A stretch of 64,000 nt of DNA from Paraburkholderia ginsengisoli NBRC 100965. Lineage in GTDB: Bacteria > Pseudomonadota > Gammaproteobacteria > Burkholderiales > Burkholderiaceae. Shown here one piece after another: positions 1 to 8,956 of this stretch (its first letter is position 1; each line of letters starts with the position of its first letter). The translations under genes and the position numbers were made by a program. Under the pieces are notes generated by a model. That model was given only the letters and a program-made list of their open reading frames with translations, made no database searches and had not been told where the DNA came from. The stretch lies in NCBI RefSeq assembly GCF_000739735.1, contig NZ_BBJF01000004.1, positions 930,001 to 994,000 on the forward strand, given 5' to 3'.

Positions 1-96
1 AACGTGCGAGCCACTGGCAAGCGAGGCCCTTCACCGCCGCCTGCCGCCCAAAGCCACGCTTAAAGCCACATCGAAACAACGACCCGCCGATGAATC

Positions 97-118
97 GGGC
101 GGCGCTCCCACGCCGCCC
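97..118 (-). terminator. GC-rich hairpin after the DUF2968 gene
   Basis: An 8-bp perfect stem (GGGCGGCG/CGCCGCCC) with a 6-nt loop lies about 30 nt past the stop codon. There is no clear U-tract after it, so it may be a Rho-assisted or 3' protective hairpin rather than a strong intrinsic terminator. Confidence 0.3.
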
Positions 119-149
119 TCCCGATCCGACGATCGTCACGCCTTCGCAC

Positions 150-866
150 TCAATGCGAAGGCAAGCCGCTTTCGAGTTGACGCTGCAGCTCGCGCACCTG
201 GCGCTGCGCGACGCGCAACTGTTCCTGCGCGGCCAGCTTCTGCTGGGTCAACGCCGTCGCTTCAGCCTGCTTCTGCTGCTGCTGCGTCGCGACGATACTC
301 TGCTGCTGACGCGCGACATCGAGGTCGGCCTGCAAGCGGCTCGCGCGATCCTGCGACAACGCGATCATCCGCTGCGTGAAGGCCTTCTGCGCCTCGAGTT
401 GCGTGCGGCGAATCTCGACATCCGACAGCTGCACCGTCTGGCGCACGAAATCCTTGTAGATCATGTCGGCGCGCGAAGCGTCCTGCGTCTTGATTACGCG
501 CCAGAAGTTTTTCTGCTGGAACAGCGCGATGTAGTACGTCATCTCCTTGCCGTAAAACAGCATGCTCGCGCCGTAGCTGCCGTTGTACGTGGTGCGCAAT
601 TCGCTCAGATCCGACCCGCGGATCATCTGCTGCAATTCCGCCACATTGCCTGCGGCGGATTGCCGGTTTTCGTCCGGGGTCAGCGCCGTCGTCTCCGCCT
701 GTCCGCTTTGCGCGGTAACCGGCAACGCGGTGGTCGTGCCCGGCTGCGACATGACACCGGCACTCGCGTTATTGTCTTGCAGAGCCTGAGCGTGCGCGCC
801 CTGCGCGGCTCCCCATGCGATGAATGCGGCCAGCGCAATCTGCCGTACCTTCGACTTTCGGTCCAT
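150..866 (-). CDS. DUF2968 family exported protein
   Basis: A 238-residue protein with an N-terminal signal peptide (basic MDRKSK start, hydrophobic stretch, cleavage probably after AHA near residue 26), so it should be periplasmic. The middle part (about residues 75-140) resembles the DUF2968 family of Burkholderiaceae. Residues about 150-235 are rich in Gln, Ala, Arg and Leu and should form a long coiled coil. No enzymatic motif is visible and the family function is unknown to me. It is the last gene of the tad-locus strand run, 47 nt after the sigma-54 activator, so it may be co-transcribed with it. The family call is from recognition of the sequence type and is fairly secure; the role is not known. 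Confidence 0.8.
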   Translation of the reverse strand: MDRKSKVRQIALAAFIAWGAAQGAHAQALQDNNASAGVMSQPGTTTALPVTAQSGQAETTALTPDENRQSAAGNVAELQQMIRGSDLSELRTTYNGSYGASMLFYGKEMTYYIALFQQKNFWRVIKTQDASRADMIYKDFVRQTVQLSDVEIRRTQLEAQKAFTQRMIALSQDRASRLQADLDVARQQQSIVATQQQQKQAEATALTQQKLAAQEQLRVAQRQVRELQRQLESGLPSH

Positions 867-913
867 GTAATTCCTGCTTGAACAGTTCTTGTTTTAATAC
901 AAACGGCGAATTA

Positions 914-2305
914 TTACTCACTTTCGCGCGTTTCGGGCTCTTCATCAAAAATTTGGTATTTGCGCATTTTCTCCCATAAAACTTTGCGGCTGATACCGAG
1001 ATAAAGCGCCGTATCCTGGCGACGCCAGCCGTTGGCATCGAGCGCGGCGAGCACGCGGTTGCGCTCGGCCATGTCCCATTTGCTGCGGTCCACCAGCACT
1101 TCGGCGGCGCTCTCCGCCGGCACCGGCTGCGTGGTGCGCGCCAGCGCCAGCAGACGCTGCAGGCGCGCCGCATCCCACGCGCCGATCTGGCGCACCGTTA
1201 CGCCGATCCGCTCGGCCAGGTTGCGCAACTCGCGCACGTTGCCGGGGAAATACGTGTCGGCGACCGCGTCGGCGAGCCAGTACGGCAGATCCGGCAACGC
1301 GGACAGCCGCTCGGCGCCGACGATCTGCGCGATGAAAGCCTTGAAGATTGCGATCTTGTCGACCGCGCCGCGCTCTTCGAGCGACGGAATCTTCAACTCG
1401 ATCACCGCGAGCCGGTAGTAGAGATCGGCGCGGAACGTGCCGTCCTTCACCAGTTGCGGCAAATGCCTGTTGGTCGCCGCGACCAGCCGGAAGTCGAGCT
1501 TCACGGGCGTGGCCGAGCCGATCCGCGTGACCGCGCTGTCTTCCAGCACACGCAACAGCTTGACCTGCTGATAGAGCGGCAGGTCGCCGATTTCATCGAG
1601 GAACAGCGTGCCGCCGTCGGCCTGTTCGAAGTAGCCCTTGTGCGCGACCACCGCGCCCGTGAACGAGCCCTTCGAGTGGCCGAAGAACAGCGACTCGAAC
1701 AGGCCATCCGGAATCGCGCCGCAGTTCACCGCGACGAACGGGCCTTGCCCGTAGCGGCTGTGTTTCTCGTGCAGCAGTTGCGCGATGCGCTCCTTGCCGA
1801 CGCCGGTTTCGCCATGCACGAGCACGCTCGTTTCGCAGTCGGCGAAGGTGTCGACTTCATGCAGCAGCGTCTGCATGCATTCCGAGTTGGCGATCATCGC
1901 GTCGGACTCGTGCGTCTTCGCGCTGTGCGCGCGCATCTGCAGCACCAGCGTCATCACCATGCCGCGCAGCTCGGCGCAGGTGAAGTCGAGCGGCAGGATG
2001 TGCGAATACTCCGACGGGTACGTCGCCGGATCATGCTCGCGCGGCGCGGCGCCGACCCACACCACCGGGATGCCGTGCGCGGCCTGCCAGTCGCGCAGGA
2101 TCAGCGCGCCGCTGTCGATCACCGACACGCTGATGATCGCGAGCGACGGCCGGAGCGCGGTGCGTTCGGGCGAGATCGCGATATCGTCGGCGCGGATCAC
2201 TTCGACGTCGAAGCTCGCCATGCAGCGCGCGACCCGGTCGACGATGTCGGCCTTGCCCTCCCAGACGTAGATATCGAGTTCCTCGATTTTGGCGGTGGTT
2301 CTCAT
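914..2305 (-). CDS. Sigma-54-dependent transcriptional activator (enhancer-binding protein) of the tad locus
   Basis: A 463-residue bacterial enhancer-binding protein. Residues 1-125 look like a receiver fold, but where the phospho-acceptor Asp is expected (end of beta-3) the sequence reads IISVSV, so it is probably a pseudo-receiver. The AAA+ domain (about 135-370) has Walker A GETGVGKE, the sigma-54 contact loop as GSFTGA (usual form GAFTGA), Walker B LFLDEIGD and the NVREL motif. The C-terminus (about 415-455) is a Fis-type helix-turn-helix. It starts 10 nt after tadG and runs the same way. It probably controls genes with -24/-12 promoters, perhaps in or near this locus. No sensor kinase is adjacent. 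Confidence 0.9.
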   Translation of the reverse strand: MRTTAKIEELDIYVWEGKADIVDRVARCMASFDVEVIRADDIAISPERTALRPSLAIISVSVIDSGALILRDWQAAHGIPVVWVGAAPREHDPATYPSEYSHILPLDFTCAELRGMVMTLVLQMRAHSAKTHESDAMIANSECMQTLLHEVDTFADCETSVLVHGETGVGKERIAQLLHEKHSRYGQGPFVAVNCGAIPDGLFESLFFGHSKGSFTGAVVAHKGYFEQADGGTLFLDEIGDLPLYQQVKLLRVLEDSAVTRIGSATPVKLDFRLVAATNRHLPQLVKDGTFRADLYYRLAVIELKIPSLEERGAVDKIAIFKAFIAQIVGAERLSALPDLPYWLADAVADTYFPGNVRELRNLAERIGVTVRQIGAWDAARLQRLLALARTTQPVPAESAAEVLVDRSKWDMAERNRVLAALDANGWRRQDTALYLGISRKVLWEKMRKYQIFDEEPETRESE

Positions 2306-2315
2306 CTTGGCTTGG

Positions 2316-4133
2316 CTATTTGACCAGTTGCGGGACGCCGCACTTCAGCGACATGTTGTGGAGCGTGGTGGTGCCGATCTGGACACCGAGGAGGGAAAGC
2401 ACGGGGACGACAATGGCGTCCAGCAGATCGAAGACCGGGCTGAGCAGCTTTGTCAGCTCCGTTGTCACTGCGTCGATGATCGGCCTGATGAGATCGCCCA
2501 GATCGATGATGCCGAGAACCGGCACGTGCACCGCGCCCGACAACGAGTTAAACAGCGTCGCGGTCAAGACCGATGCGTCGCTGCCAACCGGGTTGGAATT
2601 GGCGCTCTGGCTCGAGTCGAAGCTGCCCGACGCACCGTTGAAGACGACGGGCGTCGTCGTGCCCGGCGACAGTTTCAGGGGTCCAAGCGGGCCCAGTGTG
2701 ACACCGGCGACGACCTTCTTGACGCCGAGCACCTGAGCCCAGACCTTCGCCACGCCAACCGATGCACTGCATCCCGTATCGCCGGCCACGCAGACCGATG
2801 CAATCCCCGGTGTCACGCTGATGGTGGCTTGCGTGGCCGCCTTGCTGCTCTCGCAATCGACCGAGGTCAACGACGCGGTGCCCGGTGCGGCGGCGACCTG
2901 CACGACGAGCGGCGTACTGAGCGCAGAAAGCGAAACCGAAAGCAACGGTGGAGCGCCTACCGTGATCCTGGGTAAAGAAATCGCCTGAAGACTGATGTTC
3001 AGATTGAGCACCGCCGTGCGCGCGATCGTCCGCGGGGTGGTTCCGTCGCTGAGCGTGCCGCCCTCGCCCACCGCCAGCACCGGTGGATTGACGACCTGCA
3101 GGGTGATGCCGGCCACGCCTTTCAGCCCGGCCGTGACATTGATCGCCGGTGGAGTCTTGCTCGGCGTACCGTCCGCGTTGGGCGGCACGCTCTGCGCGAT
3201 CTGCGCGGCAGCCATCAGCACATCGAACGCGTCGACGGTCGCACTCGCCGCGGATTCCGGATTGGCCAGCCCAAGCGCCAGCAGCCCCGGCGCAGCCGTA
3301 CCGCCGTCGCCCACGGTGATGCTTTGGCTGCCGGGCACGACGACCGCCAGTGCGTTCAGGATATTGGCGTTGACCGAGTCGCCGCCGGCCTTCAACGCAT
3401 CGACCGATGCAGTCATCAACTTATCGAAAGTCACCGTGGTGCCGAGCAACTCCTTCATCGTCGCCGCGCCCAGTGCGACCCGCAGATCGTCGAGCTTGAT
3501 CCGCGCGCTCGCGAGACTCTGCACATCCCCCACGCTCAGCGACACGTTGGTTTTCAGCAGCCCGCCCAGGATCGCATTCAGCAGCGCCGATTGCTGCGTG
3601 TCGATGCCTGCAATGCCGGTGCCAAGCGAAAACGCGTCGATATTCGACGCAAGCGCGGTGGCCGTCGCCGTGATGTCGCGCGCCGGCCCGATAAACAGGA
3701 ACGGCACCCGCTGCCCCACCTGCACCTGAACCGCGTTCAGCGGATTGCCGCTCGTGCTGAAGTAAGTGCTGGTGCTCGTGTCCCAGCGTCCGCAGGTCGC
3801 GTTGAGAAAGCTGGTGTTGTCGGCGCTCGCGCTGAAGCCGTTGGCCGTCGCATTCTGTTGCGCGGCGCTGGTCGCGCTCGCGCAGGCGCCCGGCGTGCTG
3901 ACCATCTGCACGGCCGCCATCGCCGCGAGGTCGGCGGTGCGTTGCAACTGGCGGCGCACGAAATACACGTTGCCCACGTCGAGTGCGCCGAGCGCGGCGA
4001 TCGCAAGCCCCAGCCAGATCGCCGCCAGCACGACAAGCGCACCCTGCTGACGACGCGCGCCGCCGGCGCGCCGCGCCGATAGCCGCCGCGAGGCACGCGC
4101 GATCACAACGGGGACCGGTGGCGGTTTGCGCAT
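2316..4133 (-). CDS. tadG: TadG-like pilus assembly protein
   Basis: About 605 residues. A basic, Arg-rich N-terminus is followed by one transmembrane helix ([21 protein letters not shown]) and the typical pseudopilin-like [17 protein letters not shown] segment of Tad-type minor pilins and TadG proteins. The remainder is a long, Ala/Val/Thr-rich extracytoplasmic domain. The chosen ATG is separated by one base from the stop of the DUF3613 gene (TGA-C-ATG), which implies translational coupling; in-frame ATGs further upstream would overlap that gene. TadG is an accessory of Flp pilus assembly in the inner membrane. I see no von Willebrand A domain. Confidence 0.8.
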   Translation of the reverse strand: MRKPPPVPVVIARASRRLSARRAGGARRQQGALVVLAAIWLGLAIAALGALDVGNVYFVRRQLQRTADLAAMAAVQMVSTPGACASATSAAQQNATANGFSASADNTSFLNATCGRWDTSTSTYFSTSGNPLNAVQVQVGQRVPFLFIGPARDITATATALASNIDAFSLGTGIAGIDTQQSALLNAILGGLLKTNVSLSVGDVQSLASARIKLDDLRVALGAATMKELLGTTVTFDKLMTASVDALKAGGDSVNANILNALAVVVPGSQSITVGDGGTAAPGLLALGLANPESAASATVDAFDVLMAAAQIAQSVPPNADGTPSKTPPAINVTAGLKGVAGITLQVVNPPVLAVGEGGTLSDGTTPRTIARTAVLNLNISLQAISLPRITVGAPPLLSVSLSALSTPLVVQVAAAPGTASLTSVDCESSKAATQATISVTPGIASVCVAGDTGCSASVGVAKVWAQVLGVKKVVAGVTLGPLGPLKLSPGTTTPVVFNGASGSFDSSQSANSNPVGSDASVLTATLFNSLSGAVHVPVLGIIDLGDLIRPIIDAVTTELTKLLSPVFDLLDAIVVPVLSLLGVQIGTTTLHNMSLKCGVPQLVK

Positions 4134-4134
4134 G

Positions 4135-4506
4135 TCAGTTCGAACCGCCCGCATCGGAGCTGCCCATCGGGCCGCCACCGCCGTTGCCCTTCAACGTCGA
4201 ACCGTACAGATCGGGAATCTTGCTCTTGAACGATTCCAGGTAGCGCCGATAGGCCAGCCCGGCTTCGGCGCCGAGCGTCGGCAGCGCGGGTGCGGCCTGC
4301 GTGTTGCTGCTTTGCAGATCGAGCCACACGCGGGTCGAGTGCCCGACTTCGCTCGCCCGCACCGCGGGCGCGGTCGCCTCGACCGGTTGCGCGGGGTCGC
4401 CGGTCTGCGCGATTGCCGAAACCGGCGCGCCCAACGCCACGCCCGCCATCACGCCGGCGCACAGCATCGATCCGCGCCACGCGCGCGTCGTTGTTCTGAT
4501 GTTCAT
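4135..4506 (-). CDS. DUF3613 family small exported protein of the tad locus
   Basis: 123 residues from the ATG at 4506, which has a good GGGAG ribosome site; longer upstream reading frames lack one. A signal peptide is present (Arg-rich start, hydrophobic LCAGVMAGVALGA, likely cleavage near AIAQ). The mature part contains the segment STRVWLDLQ and a motif LAYRRYLESF typical of small DUF3613 proteins encoded in beta-proteobacterial tad loci, and it ends in a Gly/Ser-rich tail. The gene lies between tadD and tadG and is coupled to tadG. It presumably helps Flp pilus assembly in the periplasm; the exact role is unknown. Confidence 0.75.
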   Translation of the reverse strand: MNIRTTTRAWRGSMLCAGVMAGVALGAPVSAIAQTGDPAQPVEATAPAVRASEVGHSTRVWLDLQSSNTQAAPALPTLGAEAGLAYRRYLESFKSKIPDLYGSTLKGNGGGGPMGSSDAGGSN

Positions 4507-4543
4507 TTGCTGCTCCCTGAATGCCTGTCGAGTCACCGCGCGT

Positions 4544-5452
4544 TCATTGCGCGAAACGCTGCAGCAGGCGCGGCGCGGGTTCGATGCCCGCGCTCGCCAC
4601 CGTGCGCGCATCCGCCGTCGCGCCAGCCTGCTGTTGCGTCTGCCCTTGTCCTTGTCCTTGTCCCGGGCCTTGTCCCTGCAAGTGCCCTTGCACCTGTCCT
4701 TGTCCCTGTCCCTGTGCGCGCCCCGCCGCCGCTACTTTGGCCGCATCGTTGCGAATCGCCGCGCGCACATCCGGCGCGAGCTTCTGCTGGTTCATCACCA
4801 CGAGCGCCTGGGTCTGATCGCCGTTCGCGAGCAGATAGAGCACCACGTTGGCGACGATCTTCGGGTTGTTCTGATCGAGCTCGGCCGCCTTCATCAACGG
4901 CACGCGCGCGCCGTTGACGTCGCCGGCACGCAGGTACGCGTAGCCGAGATCCGACAGCGTCACGGCATCCGTTGGCGCGAGCAGCACGGCCTGCTGCAAT
5001 TCGTCGGCGGCGTGCGCGAAATCGCCGGCTGCCCCCGCGAGCAGGCCGAGTCCGCGATGTCCGCGCGCCGCGAGCGGCGTCTTCAGCAACTGTCCGTAAG
5101 CGGTCGCGGCGGCCGTCGGCTGATCGGTCATGCGCAGCGCGTCGGCGCGCAGCAGGATCGTGTCGGGACTCGCGCCGTACTGCCTGTCGTACGCGTCGAT
5201 ATGCGCGAGCGACGCGAAGTACAGCCCCTGCGACTGCATCCGGTCGATCAGTCCGAGGTACATGCCGGGCGTGTCCGGCGCGGCTTCCTTGCCGGCCTGC
5301 TGGCTCACCATCAGCGCGCGTTCGGCCTGCGGGCCGACGCCGTAGCCCGCGAGGTCTTTGGATGCGCACGCGCCGAGCAGCGCGAGCGCCGCCACGGCCG
5401 CCGGGCAGCGCGCGCGATGTCGCCAGGTGTCGAAAGATGAACGATGCGTCAT
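4544..5452 (-). CDS. tadD: TadD-like tetratricopeptide lipoprotein
   Basis: 302 residues from the ATG at 5452 (AGGA seven bases upstream; a TTG two codons earlier is less likely). A lipobox LLGAC places the lipidated cysteine at residue 29. Residues about 65-225 form TPR-type helical repeats, with clear LSDLGYAYLRAGD and KAAELDQNNPKIVANVVLYLLANGD repeats, as in TadD, the pilotin-like lipoprotein of Flp pilus biogenesis. Residues about 245-272 are almost only Gln and Gly, encoded by a hexanucleotide repeat. The gene begins 9 nt after tadC. Confidence 0.85.
   Translation of the reverse strand: MTHRSSFDTWRHRARCPAAVAALALLGACASKDLAGYGVGPQAERALMVSQQAGKEAAPDTPGMYLGLIDRMQSQGLYFASLAHIDAYDRQYGASPDTILLRADALRMTDQPTAAATAYGQLLKTPLAARGHRGLGLLAGAAGDFAHAADELQQAVLLAPTDAVTLSDLGYAYLRAGDVNGARVPLMKAAELDQNNPKIVANVVLYLLANGDQTQALVVMNQQKLAPDVRAAIRNDAAKVAAAGRAQGQGQGQVQGHLQGQGPGQGQGQGQTQQQAGATADARTVASAGIEPAPRLLQRFAQ
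4640..4717 (-). repeat. Hexanucleotide repeat coding Gln-Gly dipeptides in tadD
   Basis: On the plus strand a CCTTGT-type hexamer, with CCCTGT and CCTTGC variants, is repeated about a dozen times. It encodes alternating Gln and Gly. As the unit is six bases, changes in copy number would keep the frame and change only the linker length. Confidence 0.8.
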
Positions 5453-5461
5453 GGCCAATTC

Positions 5462-6475
5462 CTATTTCCTTGCCGCGCTCAACGAATGCTGAACCGCCAT
5501 CACGCCGGGCCCGGCGGTGACGATCATCAGCGCGGGCAGCAGCGTGACGATCATCACGCCTGTCATCTTCACGGCAAGACGGCCGATGCGTTCGCGCAGC
5601 ATCGCGCGGCGCATTTCGCGCAAGCGGTCGCCGAACTGCTTGAGCGGTTCCTGCACTGCGCCGCCGTGCCGGTCGACCTGCACCAGAAGACGCACGACCG
5701 CGCGCAGATCCTCGTTGTCGTAACTCGTCGCGAGGCGGTTCAGCGACTGCTCGCGCGTGCGGCCGGTGGCGAACTGACGCTGGGCGATTTCCAGCTCGCC
5801 CGACAGCACCGGCAACATGCCGCGAAAATCGTTGACCACGACCTGCATCGCCTGATCGAGCGACAAACCCACGCCTTGCAGCAGCCGCAGCAGATCGACC
5901 AGCAGCGGCAATTCGTTGACCACCCCGTTGCGGCGCTTGCGCGCGCGGCGACCCAGCATCCACTTCGGCAACATGAAGCCGGCCATCGCCGCGGCGGCCA
6001 CCAGCGCCACATAGCGCGTTCCGTCGACGTAGCCGCCGCCCAGCATCGCGGCCAGCAACGGCAGCCCGACGACGCCGCCGAGCCGCGCGATCAGGAACAG
6101 CCCGCGCGTGCGCGTATCGACGAAGCCGCATTGTTCGAGCAGGCGGCGATCTTCGTCGGCGACGACCTGCCGGCCGAATGGCGTGTCGAGCCAGCGAACC
6201 CCGGCGTGCGCGAAACGTTCGAGGAGCCCCTTGAAGCCCTTCGGTTGCACGGCCCGCGCGGCCGGCTTCGCGCCCAGGGCGCTCTCGCCGTTGCGCGCGG
6301 CGGCCGCGGCGAGCGCCGCGCTTTGCGCCGCGCGTTCGTCGAGCGCGTGCCTGAGCGTGCGTTCGCTGCGCCGCACGGCGGCCACGCGCATCAGCACGAG
6401 GGCGGCGATCAGCAGCAGCCCGAGAGCGGCCAGCGCGAGCGCGAGTGCGACCAGTTGTCGAGCTTGCATCGTCAT
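5462..6475 (-). CDS. tadC: TadC-type pilus assembly inner-membrane protein
   Basis: 337 residues, starting at an ATG that overlaps the tadB stop by four bases (ATGA), so translation is coupled. One N-terminal membrane helix is followed by a cytosolic stretch and a type II secretion F (GspF/T2SSF) domain at about residues 170-330, with the characteristic LPLLVDLLRLLQGVGLSLDQA segment and two C-terminal membrane helices. With TadB it forms the inner-membrane platform on which the CpaF ATPase acts to assemble Flp pili. A second in-frame ATG two codons on is also possible. Confidence 0.88.
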   Translation of the reverse strand: MTMQARQLVALALALAALGLLLIAALVLMRVAAVRRSERTLRHALDERAAQSAALAAAAARNGESALGAKPAARAVQPKGFKGLLERFAHAGVRWLDTPFGRQVVADEDRRLLEQCGFVDTRTRGLFLIARLGGVVGLPLLAAMLGGGYVDGTRYVALVAAAAMAGFMLPKWMLGRRARKRRNGVVNELPLLVDLLRLLQGVGLSLDQAMQVVVNDFRGMLPVLSGELEIAQRQFATGRTREQSLNRLATSYDNEDLRAVVRLLVQVDRHGGAVQEPLKQFGDRLREMRRAMLRERIGRLAVKMTGVMIVTLLPALMIVTAGPGVMAVQHSLSAARK

Positions 6476-7569
6476 TCCCTCAGGCTCGCGAGCCGGTACA
6501 GCAAATACGCGCCGAGCAGTTGCAGCGCGAACGCCAGATAGACGAGCTGGCGCCCGGTCGGGTCGAACCACATCGAGGCGAAATACTTCGGATTCGACAG
6601 GATCAGGAAGCCGCCGATGCCGATCGGCAGCATCGCCAGCACCCACGACGACAGCCGCGTTTCCGCCGACATCGCCACGAGTTCGCGCTCGGCCTGTTCG
6701 AGGTCGCGCATGAACGACGCCATGCGGTCGAGCATCACGTCCGCGCGACCGCCGTACTTGACCGACAGCCGCAGCACCGCGCCGACCAGTTCGAGTTCGC
6801 GCACGCCGTAGATCAGCGCGACCTGCGACAGCGCGCGGTCGATTTCGACGCCGGTGCGCAACATGCGCGACACGTAGTCGAGGCACTCGCGCAACGGCAC
6901 CTCGGTCGATTGCAACGCGGCCTGGAATGCGGCGGGCACGCTGTTGCCGAGCGTGATAAGCCGCACGATGCCATCGAGAAAGAGCGGCAGTTGCCGCACG
7001 ATCAGCTGGCGGCGCTTGTTCACGCGCATCGCGAGCAGAAAATAGAAGAACATCGCGCACGCGATCAACGCGGCGCATGCGGCAAGCAGGCCGCCCGCGA
7101 GCGCGGCCCAGCCGCACAGCGTCAGCACCAGCAAACCGGCGATCGCGATGGGCGCCTTCGCGTGGCTGATGCCCGCGCGAGCCATCGCGTGTTGCAGCAT
7201 GAAGCGCACGCGCGCTCGCAGGTATTGCCAGCGCGCGAGCCAGCCCGCGTCGGCGGCGGGCGCTTGCGGCGCGATCACGGCGGCCGATGCGCGTGCCGAG
7301 GCGGCCGCGCGTGCCGCGTTTGCGGCGGCGCCACTCGTTGCGCCCGTTCCGCTCATTTCGCTCACGGCACCCACGCCCCCTGTCCCGCCCGCCGCGCCAC
7401 CGCCGATGCCGCCCGCCGCGCCCGCAGGCATCGCCGACGCCATGCGGCTGTCGATATAACGCTCGACACTCGCCTGGCCTTTGCGTTGCGTGCCGCGCTG
7501 CCACAGCAACAATGCGAGCGCCGCGCACAGCAGCGCGAGCCCCGCGAAGACCAGTACCGCGCTAGACAT
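6472..7569 (-). CDS. tadB: TadB-type pilus assembly inner-membrane protein
   Basis: 365 residues from the ATG at 7569, which overlaps the cpaF 3' end by 8 bp; reading frames that start further upstream lie inside cpaF. Helix 1 is at the N-terminus, followed by a Gly/Ala-rich linker (about 55-110), two central membrane helices (about 140-185) and a T2SSF domain (about 200-330), with the DGIVRLITLGNSVPAAFQ segment. It is the partner platform protein of TadC. The Gly/Ala linker is longer than usual for TadB. Confidence 0.88.
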   Translation of the reverse strand: MSSAVLVFAGLALLCAALALLLWQRGTQRKGQASVERYIDSRMASAMPAGAAGGIGGGAAGGTGGVGAVSEMSGTGATSGAAANAARAAASARASAAVIAPQAPAADAGWLARWQYLRARVRFMLQHAMARAGISHAKAPIAIAGLLVLTLCGWAALAGGLLAACAALIACAMFFYFLLAMRVNKRRQLIVRQLPLFLDGIVRLITLGNSVPAAFQAALQSTEVPLRECLDYVSRMLRTGVEIDRALSQVALIYGVRELELVGAVLRLSVKYGGRADVMLDRMASFMRDLEQAERELVAMSAETRLSSWVLAMLPIGIGGFLILSNPKYFASMWFDPTGRQLVYLAFALQLLGAYLLYRLASLRE

Positions 7570-8953
7570 TGAAGCCCCCGCCGAAGCCGCCACCGGCGCC
7601 GCCGCCCGTGCCGCCGAAGCCACCGCCGAAGCCCGCGTTGCCGAACGCATTGCCCGGCTCGACGCCGCCGAGCGCCTGACGGAAGCGCGACAGTTTCGGC
7701 GAGTGCGGATGAATACCGAGCGACACCCAGTTGTCGAGTTCGTCGCCGTCCGCGTTCAGGATCGGCTCGTAGCGATACAGCTCCTGCGTCGCGATGATGT
7801 TGTCCGAGAGCCCCGTCACCTCGGTGATCGACAGGATGCGGCGGCGTCCGTTGGAGAGCCGCCCGATCTGCACGATGAAGTCGACCGCGTTGGCGATCTG
7901 CCGGCGCAGGCTCGACTCGGTGCCCTGGAAGCCCGCGAAGCCCGCCAGCATTTCGAGCCGGTACAGACACTCGCGCGGCGAACTTGCGTGCACGGTGCCC
8001 ATCGACCCGTCGTGGCCGGTGTTCATCGCCTGCAGCATTTCGAGCACTTCGCCGCCGCGCACTTCGCCGACGATGATGCGGTCCGGGCGCATCCGCAGCG
8101 TGTTGCGCAGCAGGTCGCGAATCGTCACCACGCCTGCGCCGTCGAAACCGCCCGGACGGCTTTCGAGCCGCACCACGTGCGGGTGGTTCAGCGACAGTTC
8201 GGCGGTGTCCTCGATCGTCACCACGCGCTCGGCTTCGGGGATGTGAAACGCCAGCGCGTTGAGGAGCGACGTCTTGCCCGAGCTCGTGCCGCCCGACACC
8301 AGCACGTTGCAGCGCGCCGCCACCGCGGCTTCGAGCAGCGCGCCGATTTCGGGGCTGTAGGTGCCGTTCGCGAGCAGATCGTCGGGCCGCATCGGGTCCT
8401 TGCGGAACTTGCGGATCGACACGATCGGCCCGTCGATCGACAGCGGCTCGATCACGACGTTCACGCGGCCGCCGTTCGGCAGACGCGCGTCGACCATCGG
8501 ATTCGATTCGTCCAGACGCCGGCCGATCGGCGCGAGAATGCGGCGCACGATGCGCAGCAGGTGCGCGTTGTCGGCGAAGCGCACCTGGATGCGCGTGAGA
8601 ATGCCGTGACGCGACACGTACACGTCGTTGTAGCCGTTGATCAGAATATCTTCGACGGCCGGATCGGCGAGCAGGTCCTCGATCGGACCGAAACCCGCGA
8701 GTTCCTTGGTGAGCGCCTCGGCAATCAGCCGCACTTCGCTCTCGTTGATCGGAATGCGGCGCAGCCTGACGAAGCTGTCCATCTCCAGATCGACGAACTG
8801 GTTGATCGCATTACGCGACCAGCGGCCGAACTCGGAGCCGAGTTCCTCGATGCGCGTGAGCAGATGTTCGTGCGCCGCGTTCTTGATGTCCTGGAACTGC
8901 TGGCTATGCGCGAACGAAGGCGCGTCGTCGGCAAATTCGATTTCTTTTGCCAT
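7562..8953 (-). CDS. cpaF: CpaF/TadA-type pilus assembly ATPase
   Basis: 463 residues. This is the secretion-superfamily ATPase that powers Flp pilus assembly. Visible motifs are Walker [11 protein letters not shown] (about residue 228), the Asp box with TIEDTAEL, the Walker B-type block [10 protein letters not shown] and the His box GTVHASSP. An N-terminal alpha domain precedes the ATPase core. The last 30 residues are almost all Gly and Phe (repeats of GGGFGG), an unusual tail whose DNA overlaps the tadB start. Three bases separate it from cpaE upstream. Confidence 0.95.
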   Translation of the reverse strand: MAKEIEFADDAPSFAHSQQFQDIKNAAHEHLLTRIEELGSEFGRWSRNAINQFVDLEMDSFVRLRRIPINESEVRLIAEALTKELAGFGPIEDLLADPAVEDILINGYNDVYVSRHGILTRIQVRFADNAHLLRIVRRILAPIGRRLDESNPMVDARLPNGGRVNVVIEPLSIDGPIVSIRKFRKDPMRPDDLLANGTYSPEIGALLEAAVAARCNVLVSGGTSSGKTSLLNALAFHIPEAERVVTIEDTAELSLNHPHVVRLESRPGGFDGAGVVTIRDLLRNTLRMRPDRIIVGEVRGGEVLEMLQAMNTGHDGSMGTVHASSPRECLYRLEMLAGFAGFQGTESSLRRQIANAVDFIVQIGRLSNGRRRILSITEVTGLSDNIIATQELYRYEPILNADGDELDNWVSLGIHPHSPKLSRFRQALGGVEPGNAFGNAGFGGGFGGTGGGAGGGFGGGFNV

Positions 8954-8956
8954 CGT

